In this document: in pieces, positions 47,001-51,100 of the stretch | How positions within the stretch are numbered: the first letter of the stretch is position 1 | Layout of the letters: the number at the start of each line of letters is the position of its first letter | From: Conus ventricosus | Lineage: Eukaryota; Mollusca; Gastropoda; Neogastropoda; Conidae | Direction of reading: 5' to 3' | Length of the DNA stretch: 64,000 nucleotides | Assembly: GCA_018398815.1 (NCBI GenBank) | Contig: CM031615.1 | Span: forward strand, 60,067,770 to 60,131,769 | Notes under the pieces: model-generated | Seen by the model: only the letters and a program-made list of their open reading frames with translations | Database searches by the model: none | What the model was told of the DNA's origin: nothing | Translations under genes and position numbers: made by a program

Positions 47001-47940
47001 AATGAGAAGAGCGTGGTAGACAAGGATGCCTAGTTCTGTTTTACCGTCGGCGCCAAGTCTTTGTTCCTCCTCCGCCGGTGGCTCGGCCAATTGCTGCTGC
47101 TCTGGAGGTCGAACCAGTGAAAAAGGATGTGGTGAAGGAGAAGAGCGAGGAGGAGCCGTCAAAAGAGGAGAGAAGCGACAGCGAGTCCATGAAAGTGAAT
47201 GGGTAAATAGTCATTTCTTCTGAATTAGTGTATCAGTTTCCACATGTGTGTGCAGGCACGGGTGTGTTAATTTAGTGAAGCCCTCGGTAAGGTAAATGGG
47301 AAGGCCATTCTTCCTCCACTGGGAAATAGTCACATGTGCATAATTTCAAACGAAAGCTGCTTACAACTCCACTTCACTTTGCTCAGGTGCTGACACAAGA
47401 CACATACACATGCTATGTAGAAATGTGTCCATACTTTAAAGAAAACTGCAAGATTAACCATTTTTTTTCTCTTGCTGTGTATCCTACCGCACCCTCTCCT
47501 TGCACCTTTCTGTCTTTCGCCACTGCTCCTCCCCTTCATTTCCTCCCCCTGGTCATTGATTTTTTCCCCTCACATCTCAGACTTGTCTCCCCATTTCAGT
47601 GCTTGTTGACAATTGCAGGGACGTTGCTGACTTGTCTCCCCATTTCAGTGCTCGTTGACAATTGCAGGGACGTTGCTGACTTGTCTCCCCATTTCAGTGC
47701 TCGTTGACAATTGCAGGGACGTTGCTGACTTGTCTCCCCATTTCAGTGCTCGTTGACAATTGCAGGGATGTTGCTGACGAGGGCAGGAGGAGGCAGTGCA
47801 AGAGAGCCAGGAGGAGAAACAGGACCCGGAGAAAGACGACAGCGACGACGGTCAGTTCAGCTGTGGTGAAGGTGGTCGCTTGGTGATCGACATGGAGCCC
47901 GGTCACCAGGAACTCCCCTTGGGTACACCGACATGGACGC
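1074..47940 (+). CDS. USP19: USP19-like ubiquitin-specific protease (multi-exon gene, 5' end outside window)
   Basis: This is a deubiquitinase of the USP (C19) family, assigned to USP19 because a MYND zinc finger is inserted in the USP domain. Exons seen in order give: a linker starting DLNR just after the QQDxxEF region; the segment VMAEEKW..DSFLVDL..GQYK with a CPSC zinc-ribbon pair; the PIK and EHLTEQLS strands; the MYND motif CSAC..CTSC..YCNPVC..HWYIHRPHC; a Ser/Pro/Thr insert; FFIKPV..RLEDKGDTVL; WRNNENQSSYVLV; the second pair CEKC; HIFIVQLKRF; EFPVR; and GGHYT with the catalytic His, then WRLFND. The catalytic Cys box and the N-terminal CS domains are not in the window. USP19 is known from other animals to act in ER-linked quality control and is often tail-anchored; no membrane segment was found here. 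Phases fit except around 17551-17617, and one base is missing at 47031-47033. The gene identity is secure; the exact 3' end is not. Confidence 0.93.
1715..1735. repeat. Poly-G tract (21 G)
   Basis: An uninterrupted run of G in the intron between exons 1244 and 3002. The rest of that intron, apart from the 28-bp array, shows nothing else recognisable. Confidence 0.95.
2421..2785. repeat. 28-bp minisatellite, about 13 copies
   Basis: The unit aaaatgtgcatgttgtaacc plus ccaaatag repeats with nearly no variation. Only a tgcatg/tgcacg change divides a middle block from the flanks. It is open in minus-strand frames but is not coding. Confidence 0.97.
3002..3112 (+). CDS. USP19: USP19 exon: first zinc-ribbon CxxC of the USP fingers
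   Basis: It is flanked by an acceptor at 3000-3001 and donor gtaggt. It has 37 codons in phase 0. The translation contains VMAEEKW, DSFLVDLMYGQYK and CPSCKE. The CPSC pair is one half of the four-Cys zinc ribbon in the USP fingers; the other half is CEKC in the exon at 34967. Several longer open frames overlap it in other phases and are not used. Confidence 0.95.
3822..3932 (+). CDS. USP19: USP19 exon: beta strands TFEPFSILPLALP
   Basis: The acceptor is gatgcag and the donor gtaggt, giving 37 codons in phase 0. The motif TFEPFSILPLALPK matches the FDPFLYLPVPLP segment of the family, and the exon ends RRPIK. A long GT microsatellite begins five bases after the exon end. Confidence 0.95.
3938..3994. 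repeat. GT microsatellite at a USP19 donor
   Basis: A (gt)n run of over 40 bases starts five bases after the exon end at 3932. Confidence 0.95.
4161..4244 (+). CDS. USP19: USP19 exon: EHLTEQLSQKTGVHPKN
   Basis: It has 28 codons in phase 0 between ttgttccag and gtgagt. The sequence YQVLLVKDS..EHLTEQLS matches the ubiquitin-like segment of USP19 that precedes the MYND insert. Confidence 0.92.
4395..4755 (+). mobile_element. LINE ORF2 C-terminal fragment with terminal zinc knuckle
   Basis: The open frame contains RSGQLLASATNRRERPSG, and then LTCGNCNRVCCSRSGLFSHSRLC close to its stop. C-x2-C..SRxGLxSHxRxC is the zinc motif that closes the ORF2 of many invertebrate LINEs. The reverse transcriptase itself is absent, so this is a 5'-truncated insertion in the USP19 intron. 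Confidence 0.75.
4901..7114. repeat. G-rich minisatellite of about 30 bp, over 70 copies
   Basis: The unit gggcccttatcagggagggg followed by aaaagaaac repeats for 2.2 kb, with 28-31 bp length variants and an a/g switch (caggcc or cgggcc). The unit has no stop in any forward frame, so an 821-codon open frame runs through it; this follows from the repeat. The G-runs could form quadruplexes on the + strand. Confidence 0.97.
7115..7542. other. Spacer between two minisatellites
   Basis: Unique-looking intron sequence. No splice-bounded frame or transposon motif was seen. It ends in an A-rich stretch. Confidence 0.5.
7543..8795. repeat. 70-bp minisatellite, about 18 copies
   Basis: The unit begins ttttccatcgctgcttcttc and ends gggctgaggcatgatatg. 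Copies differ mainly at attgactg/attaactg and ttcat/ttgat. The array ends 30 bases before the exon at 8825. The minus-strand open frames here are artefacts of the repeat. Confidence 0.97.
8825..8919 (+). CDS. USP19: USP19 exon: MRVYEVKNSLFYRRF
   Basis: The acceptor is ggtttcag and the donor gtgagt. It has 31 codons plus two bases. The sequence MRVYEVKNSLFYRRF..LKDLIIV corresponds to the LRLAEVIKNRFHRVF region of USP19. It follows a 4.6-kb intron made mostly of two minisatellites. Confidence 0.92.
8939..9012. repeat. Alternating CG/TG tract with Z-DNA potential
   Basis: A purine-pyrimidine alternating run (gcgcgc, then gtgc repeats, then gtgt) begins about 20 bases after the donor at 8919. 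Confidence 0.9.
9350..10060 (+). mobile_element. Dispersed repeat with tRNA-like head (SINE family 2), copy 1
   Basis: The head contains an A-box-like tagcaaagtggttag and a B-box-like gagttctgacc, as in tRNA-derived SINEs. The body shares blocks in the same order with 37540-38240, including the segment around gggctcagt..gaagact, gatgccaggatat, agttc..ggggac and ctcggcagcagtgc. No coding capacity is recognised. Confidence 0.65.
10061..10725. other. Intron sequence, nothing recognised
   Basis: Ends in a purine-rich stretch (10540-10640). No conserved frame. Confidence 0.5.
10726..10786 (+). CDS. USP19: USP19 exon: SEVLSAVDAGEDVVELEVIQ
   Basis: It is a 61-base exon. One base completes the split Val codon, then 20 codons follow; donor gtgggt. 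It matches the ERVVVLEVQQ strand of USP19 just before the MYND finger. Confidence 0.9.
10787..11625. other. Intron sequence, nothing recognised
   Basis: No repeat family or splice-bounded conserved frame was seen. Confidence 0.5.
11631..11695 (+). pseudogene. Decayed duplicate of the MYND exon 5' half
   Basis: It shares gttgacagag, then gtgagctgtt.agcatg.aag with the true exon, offset by 91 bp. In the exon frame it meets TGA after eight codons. It is a partial duplication of the acceptor and exon start. Confidence 0.6.
11730..11842 (+). CDS. USP19: USP19 exon: first half of the MYND zinc finger
   Basis: The acceptor is gttgacag and the donor gtaagt. It encodes RTLQPRYPVSCSACKKE, then KLKRCTSCLKVGYCNP. 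Cysteines 1-5 of the MYND finger are here; the remaining Cys, His and Cys are in the exon at 13633. A decayed copy of the acceptor and 5' half lies 91 bp upstream (11631 onward). Confidence 0.95.
11853..11970. repeat. GT-rich microsatellite after the MYND donor
   Basis: Imperfect gtgtgt/gtctgt repeats directly follow the donor. Confidence 0.9.
12413..12509 (+). CDS. Possible alternative terminal exon after the half MYND finger
   Basis: A strong pyrimidine tract ending tttttcccag precedes a frame that joins in phase to the exon at 11842. It reads YFNNRGHPQYLESS and about 16 more residues to a TGA at 12507. AATAAA signals follow at 12790-12799. If used, the protein would end inside the MYND finger and lack the catalytic His box. 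There is no family match, so it may be a chance open stretch of intron. Confidence 0.3.
12510..13400. other. AT-rich intron with AATAAA signals
   Basis: AATAAA occurs at about 12790, 13174 and 13207. These could serve the possible terminal exon at 12413. Otherwise nothing is recognised. Confidence 0.4.
13420..13535. repeat. CA/TGCA-rich microsatellite
   Basis: Imperfect repeats of acacac and catgca, about 100 bases before the exon at 13633. Confidence 0.85.
13633..13776 (+). CDS. USP19: USP19 exon: second half of MYND finger and following helices
   Basis: The acceptor is tctgttgcag and the donor gtcagg. It reads VCQRNHWYIHRPHC, which completes the MYND pattern W-x2-H-x3-C. PVGCPFILSLPRS and TYSRIARLMESFAR follow, matching USP19 after its MYND. 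The donor region is tandemly duplicated just downstream. Confidence 0.95.
13773..13880 (+). repeat. Tandem duplication of the exon end and donor site
   Basis: The segment tgccaggtcaggggactcct plus about 35 bases occurs twice, once spanning the real donor (13776/13777) and once about 56 bases later. Both copies carry the ccag|gtcagg donor. Confidence 0.85.
13881..15560. other. Intron with short CA and CT tracts
   Basis: Short microsatellites lie at 14010-14070 and 14800-14855. No other feature is recognised. Confidence 0.5.
15629..16002 (+). CDS. USP19: USP19 exon: Ser/Pro/Thr-rich insert
   Basis: This is the longest exon (374 bases), donor gtaggt. It begins RYSVDTFQPPVK, conserved in USP19 (RYSVxxFQPP). 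It continues as low-complexity Pro, Thr and Ser, then Ser/Gly, and ends in an acidic run of Glu. It is probably a disordered loop between the two halves of the catalytic domain. Confidence 0.92.
16070..16175. repeat. GT microsatellite
   Basis: Two imperfect (gt)n tracts lie shortly after the exon at 15629-16002. Confidence 0.9.
16235..16500 (-). repeat. Inverted partial copy of the dispersed repeat family found at 51.7 and 54.6 kb
   Basis: Read on the minus strand it matches, in order, blocks of the two larger copies: gaggcttcttctgg, ggttctttc, ctttcaaac.tgattcat and gccaac/gctaac..agagttg. This makes at least three copies of the family in the window. Confidence 0.7.
16915..17430 (-). mobile_element. 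tRNA-derived SINE, near full length
   Basis: The minus-strand head (17427 leftward) reads as a tRNA-like sequence: A box tagctcagctggtag, an anticodon-like loop ctcataat, and a B-box-like ggttcttatctcc. A body follows that ends in aagcgctt..gcgctatataag and an ATT-repeat tail at 16915-16930. The tagcgcc..aagcgcttta block is common in marine invertebrate interspersed repeats. The head is most like initiator- or elongator-Met tRNA (CAT); it is not a functional tRNA. Confidence 0.82.
17551..17617 (+). CDS. USP19: Probable small USP19 exon DMSHDECGEEMWTVASD
   Basis: It starts after gttgcag and ends at gtgaga. It joins the preceding exon in phase and reads DMSHDECGEEMWTVASDLSLHF. The 3' end does not match the phase of the next exon (22886). 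Either a small exon is missing in the transposon-filled intron, or the weak donor at 17589 is used, which would restore phase. Confidence 0.55.
17899..18441 (+). other. Open frame in the DIRS leader, not recognised
   Basis: It has 180 codons, Ser/Arg/Phe-rich, with no family motif. It probably belongs to the untranslated leader of the element. Confidence 0.3.
19366..19392. repeat. Poly-C tract (27 C)
   Basis: An uninterrupted C-run inside DIRS element 1. Confidence 0.95.
19792..20095 (+). pseudogene. DIRS tyrosine recombinase C-terminal fragment
   Basis: It contains HEGRALATS (the HxxR catalytic box of tyrosine recombinases, 19852-19863), ILEAAYWHPENPF and SHYFRGV, in which the Tyr at 19960-19962 is the expected nucleophile. 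A frameshift near 20005 moves the usual ending AANTAISIPLL into another frame, which ends at a stop overlapping the internal complementary region. The N-terminal half with the first catalytic Arg is missing. Confidence 0.8.
20097..20197 (+). other. DIRS internal complementary region, element 1
   Basis: ggtctgacatggtaaagtat to cgccaaa is the complement of the left tip (17654 onward). Starting with atggggagtt, it continues as the complement of the right tip (20385-20445). The junction is at about 20131/20132. Confidence 0.88.
20719..20975. repeat. About 80-bp direct repeats in the DIRS leader, 3-4 copies
   Basis: The unit gatctcttgatctaccaacg..tactggtagatcgggtgtct recurs about every 80 bases (20821, 20901), with a degenerate first copy. 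Confidence 0.8.
21616..21837 (+). pseudogene. Probable gag-like N-terminus of DIRS element 2
   Basis: A frame from ATG 21616 begins MVKDTVGSSHFTTQK, is hydrophilic, and ends at TAG after 73 codons. About 50 bases later the recombinase-end relic begins, so most of the coding region is deleted. Assignment to gag is inferred from position only. Confidence 0.45.
22578..22600. repeat. Poly-C tract (23 C)
   Basis: A C-run in intron sequence between DIRS element 2 and the exon at 22886. The remainder of 22348-22885 shows nothing recognised. Confidence 0.95.
22886..22985 (+). CDS. USP19: USP19 exon: NGSSSQACSYGNAQ
   Basis: It lies between ggtgttgcag and donor gtaact. The frame AAT GGC AGT was chosen because its leftover G completes the Glu codon of the exon at 25274; the other open frame meets a stop there. 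It is a polar, poorly conserved loop. Confidence 0.75.
23246..23390. repeat. About 55-bp direct repeat, 3 copies
   Basis: The unit atactcagttgggtgtgatt..tacttattaggttaaagttt recurs three times with small changes. Confidence 0.75.
24054..24381 (+). pseudogene. BED-type zinc-finger first exon of the transposon, frameshifted
   Basis: It starts MFRTLNENEKVLASSIDSS and reads KWNWKWLDE, then loses frame at an A7 run (about 24213). In the next frame it gives CTWCNDTIKYGSKGKSALKNH..KHR, a C-x2-C-x15-H-x5-H finger, and ends GSFGTS at a gtgagt donor. It is paralogous to the intact copy at 55775. Confidence 0.8.
24391..24453. repeat. CT microsatellite
   Basis: An uninterrupted (ct)n run follows the donor of the BED-finger exon. 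Confidence 0.95.
24640..24738 (+). repeat. GC-rich palindromic tail of the BED-finger element
   Basis: Successive self-complementary blocks (gggggcttcgccccc, ggggcgttgcccc, gggggcc..ggccccc) form a series of hairpins. Related blocks occur at 57272-57387 and 53494-53575. Confidence 0.85.
24781..25273. other. Intron sequence, nothing recognised
   Basis: Contains ttaaccctttcaccgc at 24888, which resembles a piggyBac-type end, but no partner was found. Confidence 0.4.
25274..25408 (+). CDS. USP19: USP19 exon: VPLFFIKPVDAEGRGRRVERLEDK
   Basis: The acceptor is tgtgacag and the donor gtgagt. After a Ser/Ala-rich start it contains PLFFIKPV and ERLEDKG, matching PQFFIYKI..QRLEDKG of USP19. This marks the return to the conserved catalytic fold. 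Confidence 0.95.
26049..26149 (+). CDS. USP19: USP19 exon: WRNNENQSSYVLVQSKEL
   Basis: The acceptor is gtgtttcag and the donor gtactg is weak. The sequence DTVLDM..MDWRNNENQSSYVLVQSKEL matches a conserved USP19 segment. It ends in phase 0 and joins the 40-base exon at 26713. Confidence 0.93.
26150..26712. other. Intron sequence, nothing recognised
   Basis: Only a short GT run (about 26364) stands out. Confidence 0.5.
26713..26752 (+). CDS. USP19: USP19 micro-exon EAEEDDSVKNPRP
   Basis: It is a 40-base exon between gtgtgcag and gtcagt. It reads 13 acidic-rich codons plus one base, in phase with both neighbours. It is supported by phase and position rather than by strong conservation. Confidence 0.8.
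26753..27436. other. AT-rich intron sequence, nothing recognised
   Basis: No conserved frame or repeat family was seen. Confidence 0.5.
27441..28547 (-). mobile_element. piggyBac-like MITE with TTAA target site
   Basis: TTAA at 27437 and TTAA at 28548 flank inverted ends CCCTCTTGTACTC and, from the other side, CCCTCTTATACTC (12 of 13 match). TTAA targets with CCC ends are the signature of piggyBac elements. Inside, on the minus strand, is an acidic frame like a transposase N-terminus. The catalytic DDD domain is absent, so the copy is non-autonomous. Confidence 0.85.
27990..28271 (-). pseudogene. Truncated acidic N-terminus, probably of a piggyBac transposase
   Basis: It starts MAAFAYTTNDDEMVDHSQEE, is strongly acidic, and contains DPEYNVPLAALQTKW. 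It lies inside the TTAA-flanked element, near one end and reading inward, as a transposase start would. It stops after 93 codons. The family is inferred from the element, not from a catalytic motif. Confidence 0.55.
28552..30600 (-). mobile_element. Decayed DIRS-like retrotransposon: reverse transcriptase and RNase H
   Basis: Minus-strand fragments in order: a VRSVTGLSRLN motif (RT) near 30370; IQTMIALALAAAELIPLHRLH near 29670; LELQAVKLLEMQTELLALHNW near 29390; HIPGKLNVKADTLSRKGQ with EWMLNK, then HVDLFVTRWNNPLPVF (RNase H end, 29009-29281); IPDPLALAVDA..WEGMFTFSFP; and a further 28623-28934 frame. HIPGxLNVxAD..LSR and VDLFxTRxN are typical of DIRS-group RNase H. Stops and frameshifts break it throughout. 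It has no clear inverted repeats and differs from the + strand elements. Confidence 0.82.
30601..31154. other. Unrecognised sequence upstream of the minus-strand DIRS relic
   Basis: A + strand frame of 139 codons (30693-31112, Lys/Gln-rich) has no known motif. Confidence 0.35.
31163..31605. repeat. 74-bp minisatellite, 6 copies
   Basis: The unit tgtgtaactttactgatcgg..tggatagccgaagcgaaagat repeats every 74 bases; the first two copies are more divergent. Confidence 0.95.
31746..32027 (-). other. Possible gag-like remnant of the minus-strand DIRS element
   Basis: A 93-codon minus-strand frame upstream of the RT relic reads HQIDWSFFSSSYFQDLLVV. Position is the only argument for gag. Confidence 0.25.
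32028..32532. other. Intron sequence, nothing recognised
   Basis: No repeat or conserved frame was seen. Confidence 0.5.
32533..32608 (+). CDS. USP19: USP19 exon: LTLQQCLDLYHAPEIL
   Basis: The acceptor is gttgacag and the donor gtaagt. It contains TLTLQQCLDLYHAPEILSDRNAW, the TLxQCLxLF helix that precedes the second CxxC of the USP fold. A run of 40 G follows three bases inside the intron. Confidence 0.94.
32615..32654. repeat. Poly-G tract (40 G) at a USP19 donor
   Basis: An uninterrupted run of G begins six bases after the exon end at 32608, directly after gtaagt. Confidence 0.95.
32655..34600. other. Intron sequence with a poly-C tract
   Basis: Poly-C at 33536-33563 is followed by a CT run. 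No gene or recognised transposon otherwise. Confidence 0.5.
34605..34890 (-). mobile_element. Single inverted copy of the 142-bp unit family
   Basis: Read on the minus strand it contains cattgtcctgaatgttgttt, atcttgcctgaagaagacct and a cgaaa block, as in the units at 40537-41990. It continues through gatgggcgttgaat, which also occurs at 40520. It is a dispersed member of the element that carries the tandem array. Confidence 0.7.
34967..35116 (+). CDS. USP19: USP19 exon: second CxxC and HIFIVQLKRF
   Basis: It lies between catgtag and gtgagg. It reads TCEKCKRKQEALKQ, IWKMPHIFIVQLKRF and KVEFPVR. The CEKC pair completes the zinc ribbon begun at 3002. The LKRF and EFPV motifs are hallmarks of the USP family. 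Confidence 0.96.
35125..35200. repeat. GT/GC-rich microsatellite
   Basis: Imperfect gtgtgt/gtgcgt repeats follow the donor at 35116. Confidence 0.9.
35201..37500. other. Intron sequence, nothing recognised
   Basis: An A-rich stretch lies at 35640-35690 and G-rich stretches at 37000-37200. No conserved frame. Confidence 0.5.
37518..38240 (+). mobile_element. Dispersed repeat (SINE family 2), copy 2
   Basis: It shares ordered blocks with 9350-10060: gggctcagt.ggaagact, acagt.gagt, tctctgagag, gatgccaggatat, cagt.ctg.caagt.catgggga and gctcggcagcagtg. Copy 2 also carries a CAT microsatellite (37790-37880). Confidence 0.65.
38398..38572. repeat. 43-bp tandem repeat, 4 copies
   Basis: The unit gagactggaaagaaaactct..cattctcacgaacatgt repeats every 43 bases. 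Confidence 0.95.
38618..38785. repeat. CA and CT microsatellites
   Basis: acacac runs, then (tc)n, then a long (ca)n run ending near 38782. Confidence 0.95.
38868..40285. repeat. Pyrimidine-rich minisatellite of about 45 bp, over 30 copies
   Basis: The unit tgtccatgtcttccagcctg plus caattctcagtctccccttt and cccc repeats for 1.4 kb. Short forms lack the tttcccc block. Each unit holds a ttccag acceptor-like site. Long open frames on both strands follow from the repeat and are not genes. Confidence 0.97.
40375..42058 (+). mobile_element. TIR element with internal 142-bp tandem array
   Basis: The left end ttaatccgccagacaaa.gg and the right end, read inverted, ttaatccaccagacaaa.gg are complementary over about 110 bases (through cttcttcaggcaagataaac). 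Between them the subterminal segment is amplified as a tandem array. The layout is like the mollusc MITE-like elements known as pearl. There is no coding sequence. Confidence 0.7.
40537..41990. repeat. 142-bp satellite, about 10 copies, nearly identical
   Basis: Starts of ttgtcctgaatgttg recur exactly every 142 bases (40537, 40679, 40821 to 41957). The nine inner copies look identical to the eye. Each has ctgaaggagaccaaatag followed by tcgaaac. The first copy has ctgaagaagacc and the last ctgaagaagacctaag, as in the dispersed copies. Confidence 0.95.
42191..42348 (+). CDS. USP19: USP19 exon: catalytic His box
   Basis: The acceptor is cttgttccag and the donor gtgagt. It reads GLDLTPYKY, then ALYDLYGVVSHMGHTIGGHYTCYAR. 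YDLYGVVxHxG..GGHYT is the USP His box; the His of GGHYT is the general base of the catalytic triad. A 53-bp minisatellite starts about 40 bases after the donor. Confidence 0.97.
42388..44015. repeat. 53-bp minisatellite, over 25 copies
   Basis: The unit aggtttttgttgaataggca, aggaaaaattatagttgtgt, ctggcactgtatc repeats every 53 bases. Copies are homogeneous near the USP19 exon and increasingly divergent toward 44 kb. Confidence 0.95.
44069..44096. repeat. Poly-G tract (28 G)
   Basis: An uninterrupted run of G just past the 53-bp array. Confidence 0.95.
44214..45135. repeat. Degenerate tandem repeat of about 50-60 bp
   Basis: Recurring blocks of the type acctctgatgattatttcag, aggg.ttttgatac and cacaaggaac appear many times with heavy drift. 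A short triplicate of ccctctgggaacc lies at 44705-44755. Confidence 0.7.
45159..45500 (+). other. Possible 5' end of a third BED-finger-type element, cut by the gap
   Basis: It starts cagacatgcc, similar to the CAGACGTGGG end of copy 1, and continues with accgtaccgg..cggaaaaac blocks. A frame from ATG 45447 stops after 13 codons. The N gap removes the rest, so this is tentative. Confidence 0.25.
45501..46500. other. Assembly gap (1,000 N)
   Basis: Exactly 1,000 N, a conventional scaffold gap length. Open frames running through it are meaningless. Confidence 0.99.
46501..46959. other. Intron sequence after the gap, nothing recognised
   Basis: No repeat or conserved frame was seen before the acceptor at 46959. 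Confidence 0.5.
46960..47194 (+). CDS. USP19: USP19 exon: WRLFND box and end of the USP domain, with a one-base deletion
   Basis: The acceptor is ctgtttcag. EWRLFNDSQVSRV matches the box holding the third triad residue. The frame then reaches TAG at 47031. One base further on, the other frame reads VLFYRRR, the near-universal USP ending, followed by Pro-rich and then Lys/Glu-rich sequence. One base therefore appears missing within 47031-47033. The donor after AAA at 47194 (gtgaat) keeps phase with the next exon; gtaaat at 47203 is stronger in sequence but breaks phase. Confidence 0.88.
47582..47777. repeat. 49-bp tandem repeat, 4 copies, before the last USP19 exon
   Basis: The unit cttgtctccccatttcagtg plus ctcgttgacaattgcaggga and cgttgctga repeats every 49 bases. 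Each unit has two acceptor-like sites (atttcag and attgcag). The array ends nine bases before the chosen exon start at 47787. Confidence 0.95.
47787..47849 (+). CDS. USP19: USP19 last exon or last but one: acidic tail
   Basis: It starts after gggcag in a frame reading EEAVQESQEEKQDPEKDDSDD. At 47850 there is a donor-like gtcagt. The end is unresolved. Reading on without splicing stays open to a TGA near 48129. A 59-base intron to an acceptor at about 47908 would instead give a short ending GTPLGYTDMDAVD and a TAA near 47940. Neither can be decided without RNA evidence. Confidence 0.55.
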
Positions 47941-48131
47941 TGTGGATTAACTCCGCATCCCCTCCCCCCTCCCCCCCCCCCATCACCTCCTCATGGACAG
48001 ATCTGCTGAACGGTAAAGTATGTCTGTGTGCAAGTGGTCAGCGAGTCGTGGAGATGGGAGGCTACCATGTGAAATGGAGCTCACCTGGAAAGGAGTTGTG
48101 GGCCATTGGATTAGGAATTGTGGATGAGTGA

Positions 48132-51100
48132 GAGGACATGAAACGGTGGTGCTGAGAGCGGATTGGTTGGGAAGGAGTATGGATGAGGGAGAAAGACTGG
48201 CCGACTGAAGCCTGCCTGCTCATTTGAAGGATGGATGAAAGTGCTGGAGGGCAATCTTTCTAAAAAATTTACCGTCTGGGCAAGACTTTCAAACAGTGTT
48301 GGTCACGGTTGTGGACGGTACTCCCACATCAGTGCTTTGTCAGGGTCTGAATTTTGCCAGGGGGCCAGGTCTGCGAGGAGACTTGGAGTTGCGCTCGCCA
48401 CTGGTGTAGAAGTCTGAACGACTGTGCTGAAAGGGAAATGATGCTCTGGTGTTGACAAAGCTATTTTGTGATAATTGTGGCTGGTTGATGCACAAACTGT
48501 AAATAATTACCACAGTGCGTTGAGGCCGATGAGTGTGTTGCCCTTTAAAGGAAGACGGTTGTTTTTTTAGTTGCTGGTATTGGTATATTTATTGTGTGTG
48601 TCTTTTCTATGGCCTTATTTGTTTTTGATCACCACTGCTCAGTGAATTTTTTTTTTTTAATTGCACATTTCTATGGATTCTTTTGATTGTCTGAATGCTT
48701 CCCAAATTTAAATACCTAGAACAAAAACAAAGATAAAGCTAACTTACAGTTGTTCAGTGCTTTTTTCAAACTTTGCCTTTTTTCCCTCAAATATATGAAT
48801 AAATTAATTGCTTAACATTTTTAATCGAGGAAAAAATTTAAAAAGAAGAGAGAGGAAATGTTTGGTTCATTAATCTGAAAGGAATTTATATTTTCATTAT
48901 GCAATTTGGTATCATTGGCGTTTATCACGTTCAAGTTTCCTTGGAGCTGGACTGCAATTTAGAGATACTTTTGACTTCCAAATGACAAAATTTTGAATCA
49001 TTTTAGCTTTGATGGAAATGGTTGAATAATTCTGTAAAGGAAATTTTTAACGTAAATGTGCAAACAGCCACTGAAGAACAAGAACTGTTGAGTGAAGAAC
49101 AGTAAGTGACAATGTACAGCATGTCTTAAGTCAGAGAAAGAGTTTGCTCCTGTCTCTCTTGCTGCACATGATTTCCATCCATTTGTGTACTGTATTTCAT
49201 AGACTCATGTACAGTTGGATTGTTGTTGTTTTTTTCTGTTATTACATGTGTGAATGATAATTATGAATGACACTGCACATTACCTCGCACTTCCTTGTTG
49301 TGCCGAGACATTTCACAGTCATAGCGATTCAAAAACTAAGAATGTGTGGATCATCATTTCACAGAGCACATCTGTTCAAGCCAGGTATATGTCTGTGTGT
49401 GTGTGTGTGTGTAATGGAGGTTGTAGAATCGTGTTGTCCAACTAACTGATCTCAAGCCAGGCTTCATATCGGGATTACATAATTGCATTATGGGTGTAAC
49501 ATGGAAATCTCAGTTGTTTTACAACAAAGCTTCCTTACTTTCTGTTCTCATGTCTTTGTACACTGTACAGCATTTATATCAAGTTGTTTTCTTACATATG
49601 ATTTACGTGAAAACGGGCTATGATACATCATTATCGTTGTTATTGAACATTGTTTGTTAACTGCGTCGATTGTAGAGGTTAAAAAGTTAAGTGATCAGCA
49701 ATGTTTGGCTGGAAAACTTGGCTTGAAATTTCTCAATGTCAGCTGTTGGCATGCATGTCAGAAAAGAAAATGGTGGATTGCATTCAACAGTTCATATTCA
49801 ACGGTTAGTATTCAGACCAGTCTTTCAATAAGCCAGGATTGAAGCAGGGGCTGTAGCTACACTGTTGTGCTTTCATGCATTCGTGTGTTCAAAATTGAAA
49901 TCGGGCTTTATGTTCAGGGTTTTTTGCATTGGTCGGTCTGGTTTTACGCACAACTTATGTGCCCCAGTACGTTTCTTTGGGTCTGATTTTTCTTTTCCCC
50001 TGTCCCCTCGGTGGCATTATCAGGGCTACTCCATACATAGCCTCTGCCCAGTTTGTCTTGCTGCAGCCACCTTCCACGGGGAGGTGTGCTGCAGACATTG
50101 ATGTTCTGTGAGGATTGGGCTGTTTTTGCTGTAGAGCGTTGGAAAAGGCACTAACGTGTACAATTATTATTTTTGTGTGCGGCACGACACACTCATTTGA
50201 TTTGATTTGTTTGTTTGTTTTGTTTGAATTAGAATTCAGTAGTTTATCGACATGCCAAAATTGAAAGAAGTACCGCCTGAAAAGAAGAAGCAAAATAGGA
50301 TTGTTAATGTTTCAACTACATTAGAGAAAGAAATAATGAATATTGGAAATGATTATCAGATTAAAGAATATTTTTTTAGCCTGTTTAAAACGGGGGAAAA
50401 AGAGAAAGAAGATGTCAAAATCAAAATGATAATGTTTTAAACTAGATCAATTTACTGTCACTAAGTACATTTGAGAAAGCGATCATAAATATCGAAAATG
50501 TTTTATCTAGTAAAGAATATTTTTAAGCCTGTTTGAAAAAGGGAAGAAGAGAAAAAAAAAAATCAAAATTAAAATGAGAATGTTAACTAAATTTGGGGTT
50601 TATTGTTACTAAACCTCGGTATGGAGAAGACAGTGTGACAGATGTGACAAAGAGTCCCGTTGTGTGCTTTAAGCATTCTGGTTTGTGTATTTTGGGGTTG
50701 ATGGGGTTTTTTTTTAAGTAAATGTAGTGGACCGCTGGTGACCTAGGTGAAAAATCTGCCAAACACCTTTGAAGAGTGTTGCCCTTTCCTTTTGGATTTC
50801 ATAGGGCATAGGGAAAAGTGTGTGTGTGTATGTAATGAGAGAGAGAAGAAGCAGGGGATGGACTGACAAGATTAAATTTTCCAGTATTTATTTGATGTGT
50901 GGACACAGAAGACTACCATAGGAAACATTCTCTTGTCCAGTATTAAAACAGTTTCCCACTGTAGTATTTGAATCCAGTTTTGCTTCCCATAGTGGTTGGT
51001 GTATTTGTCATGTCATGCTAGCTCCAATTAATTCAAGTCTGCAGGACAAAAAATTTGAATTGCAAGTATTTTTGATACATGTAAAAAAAAATTTAAAATA

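Noticed and set aside
47893..48131. C-terminal extension to 48131 as certain coding sequence
   Set aside because: It is open but contains a Pro run and intron-like sequence, and a competing short ending by a 59-base intron is equally possible; not called.
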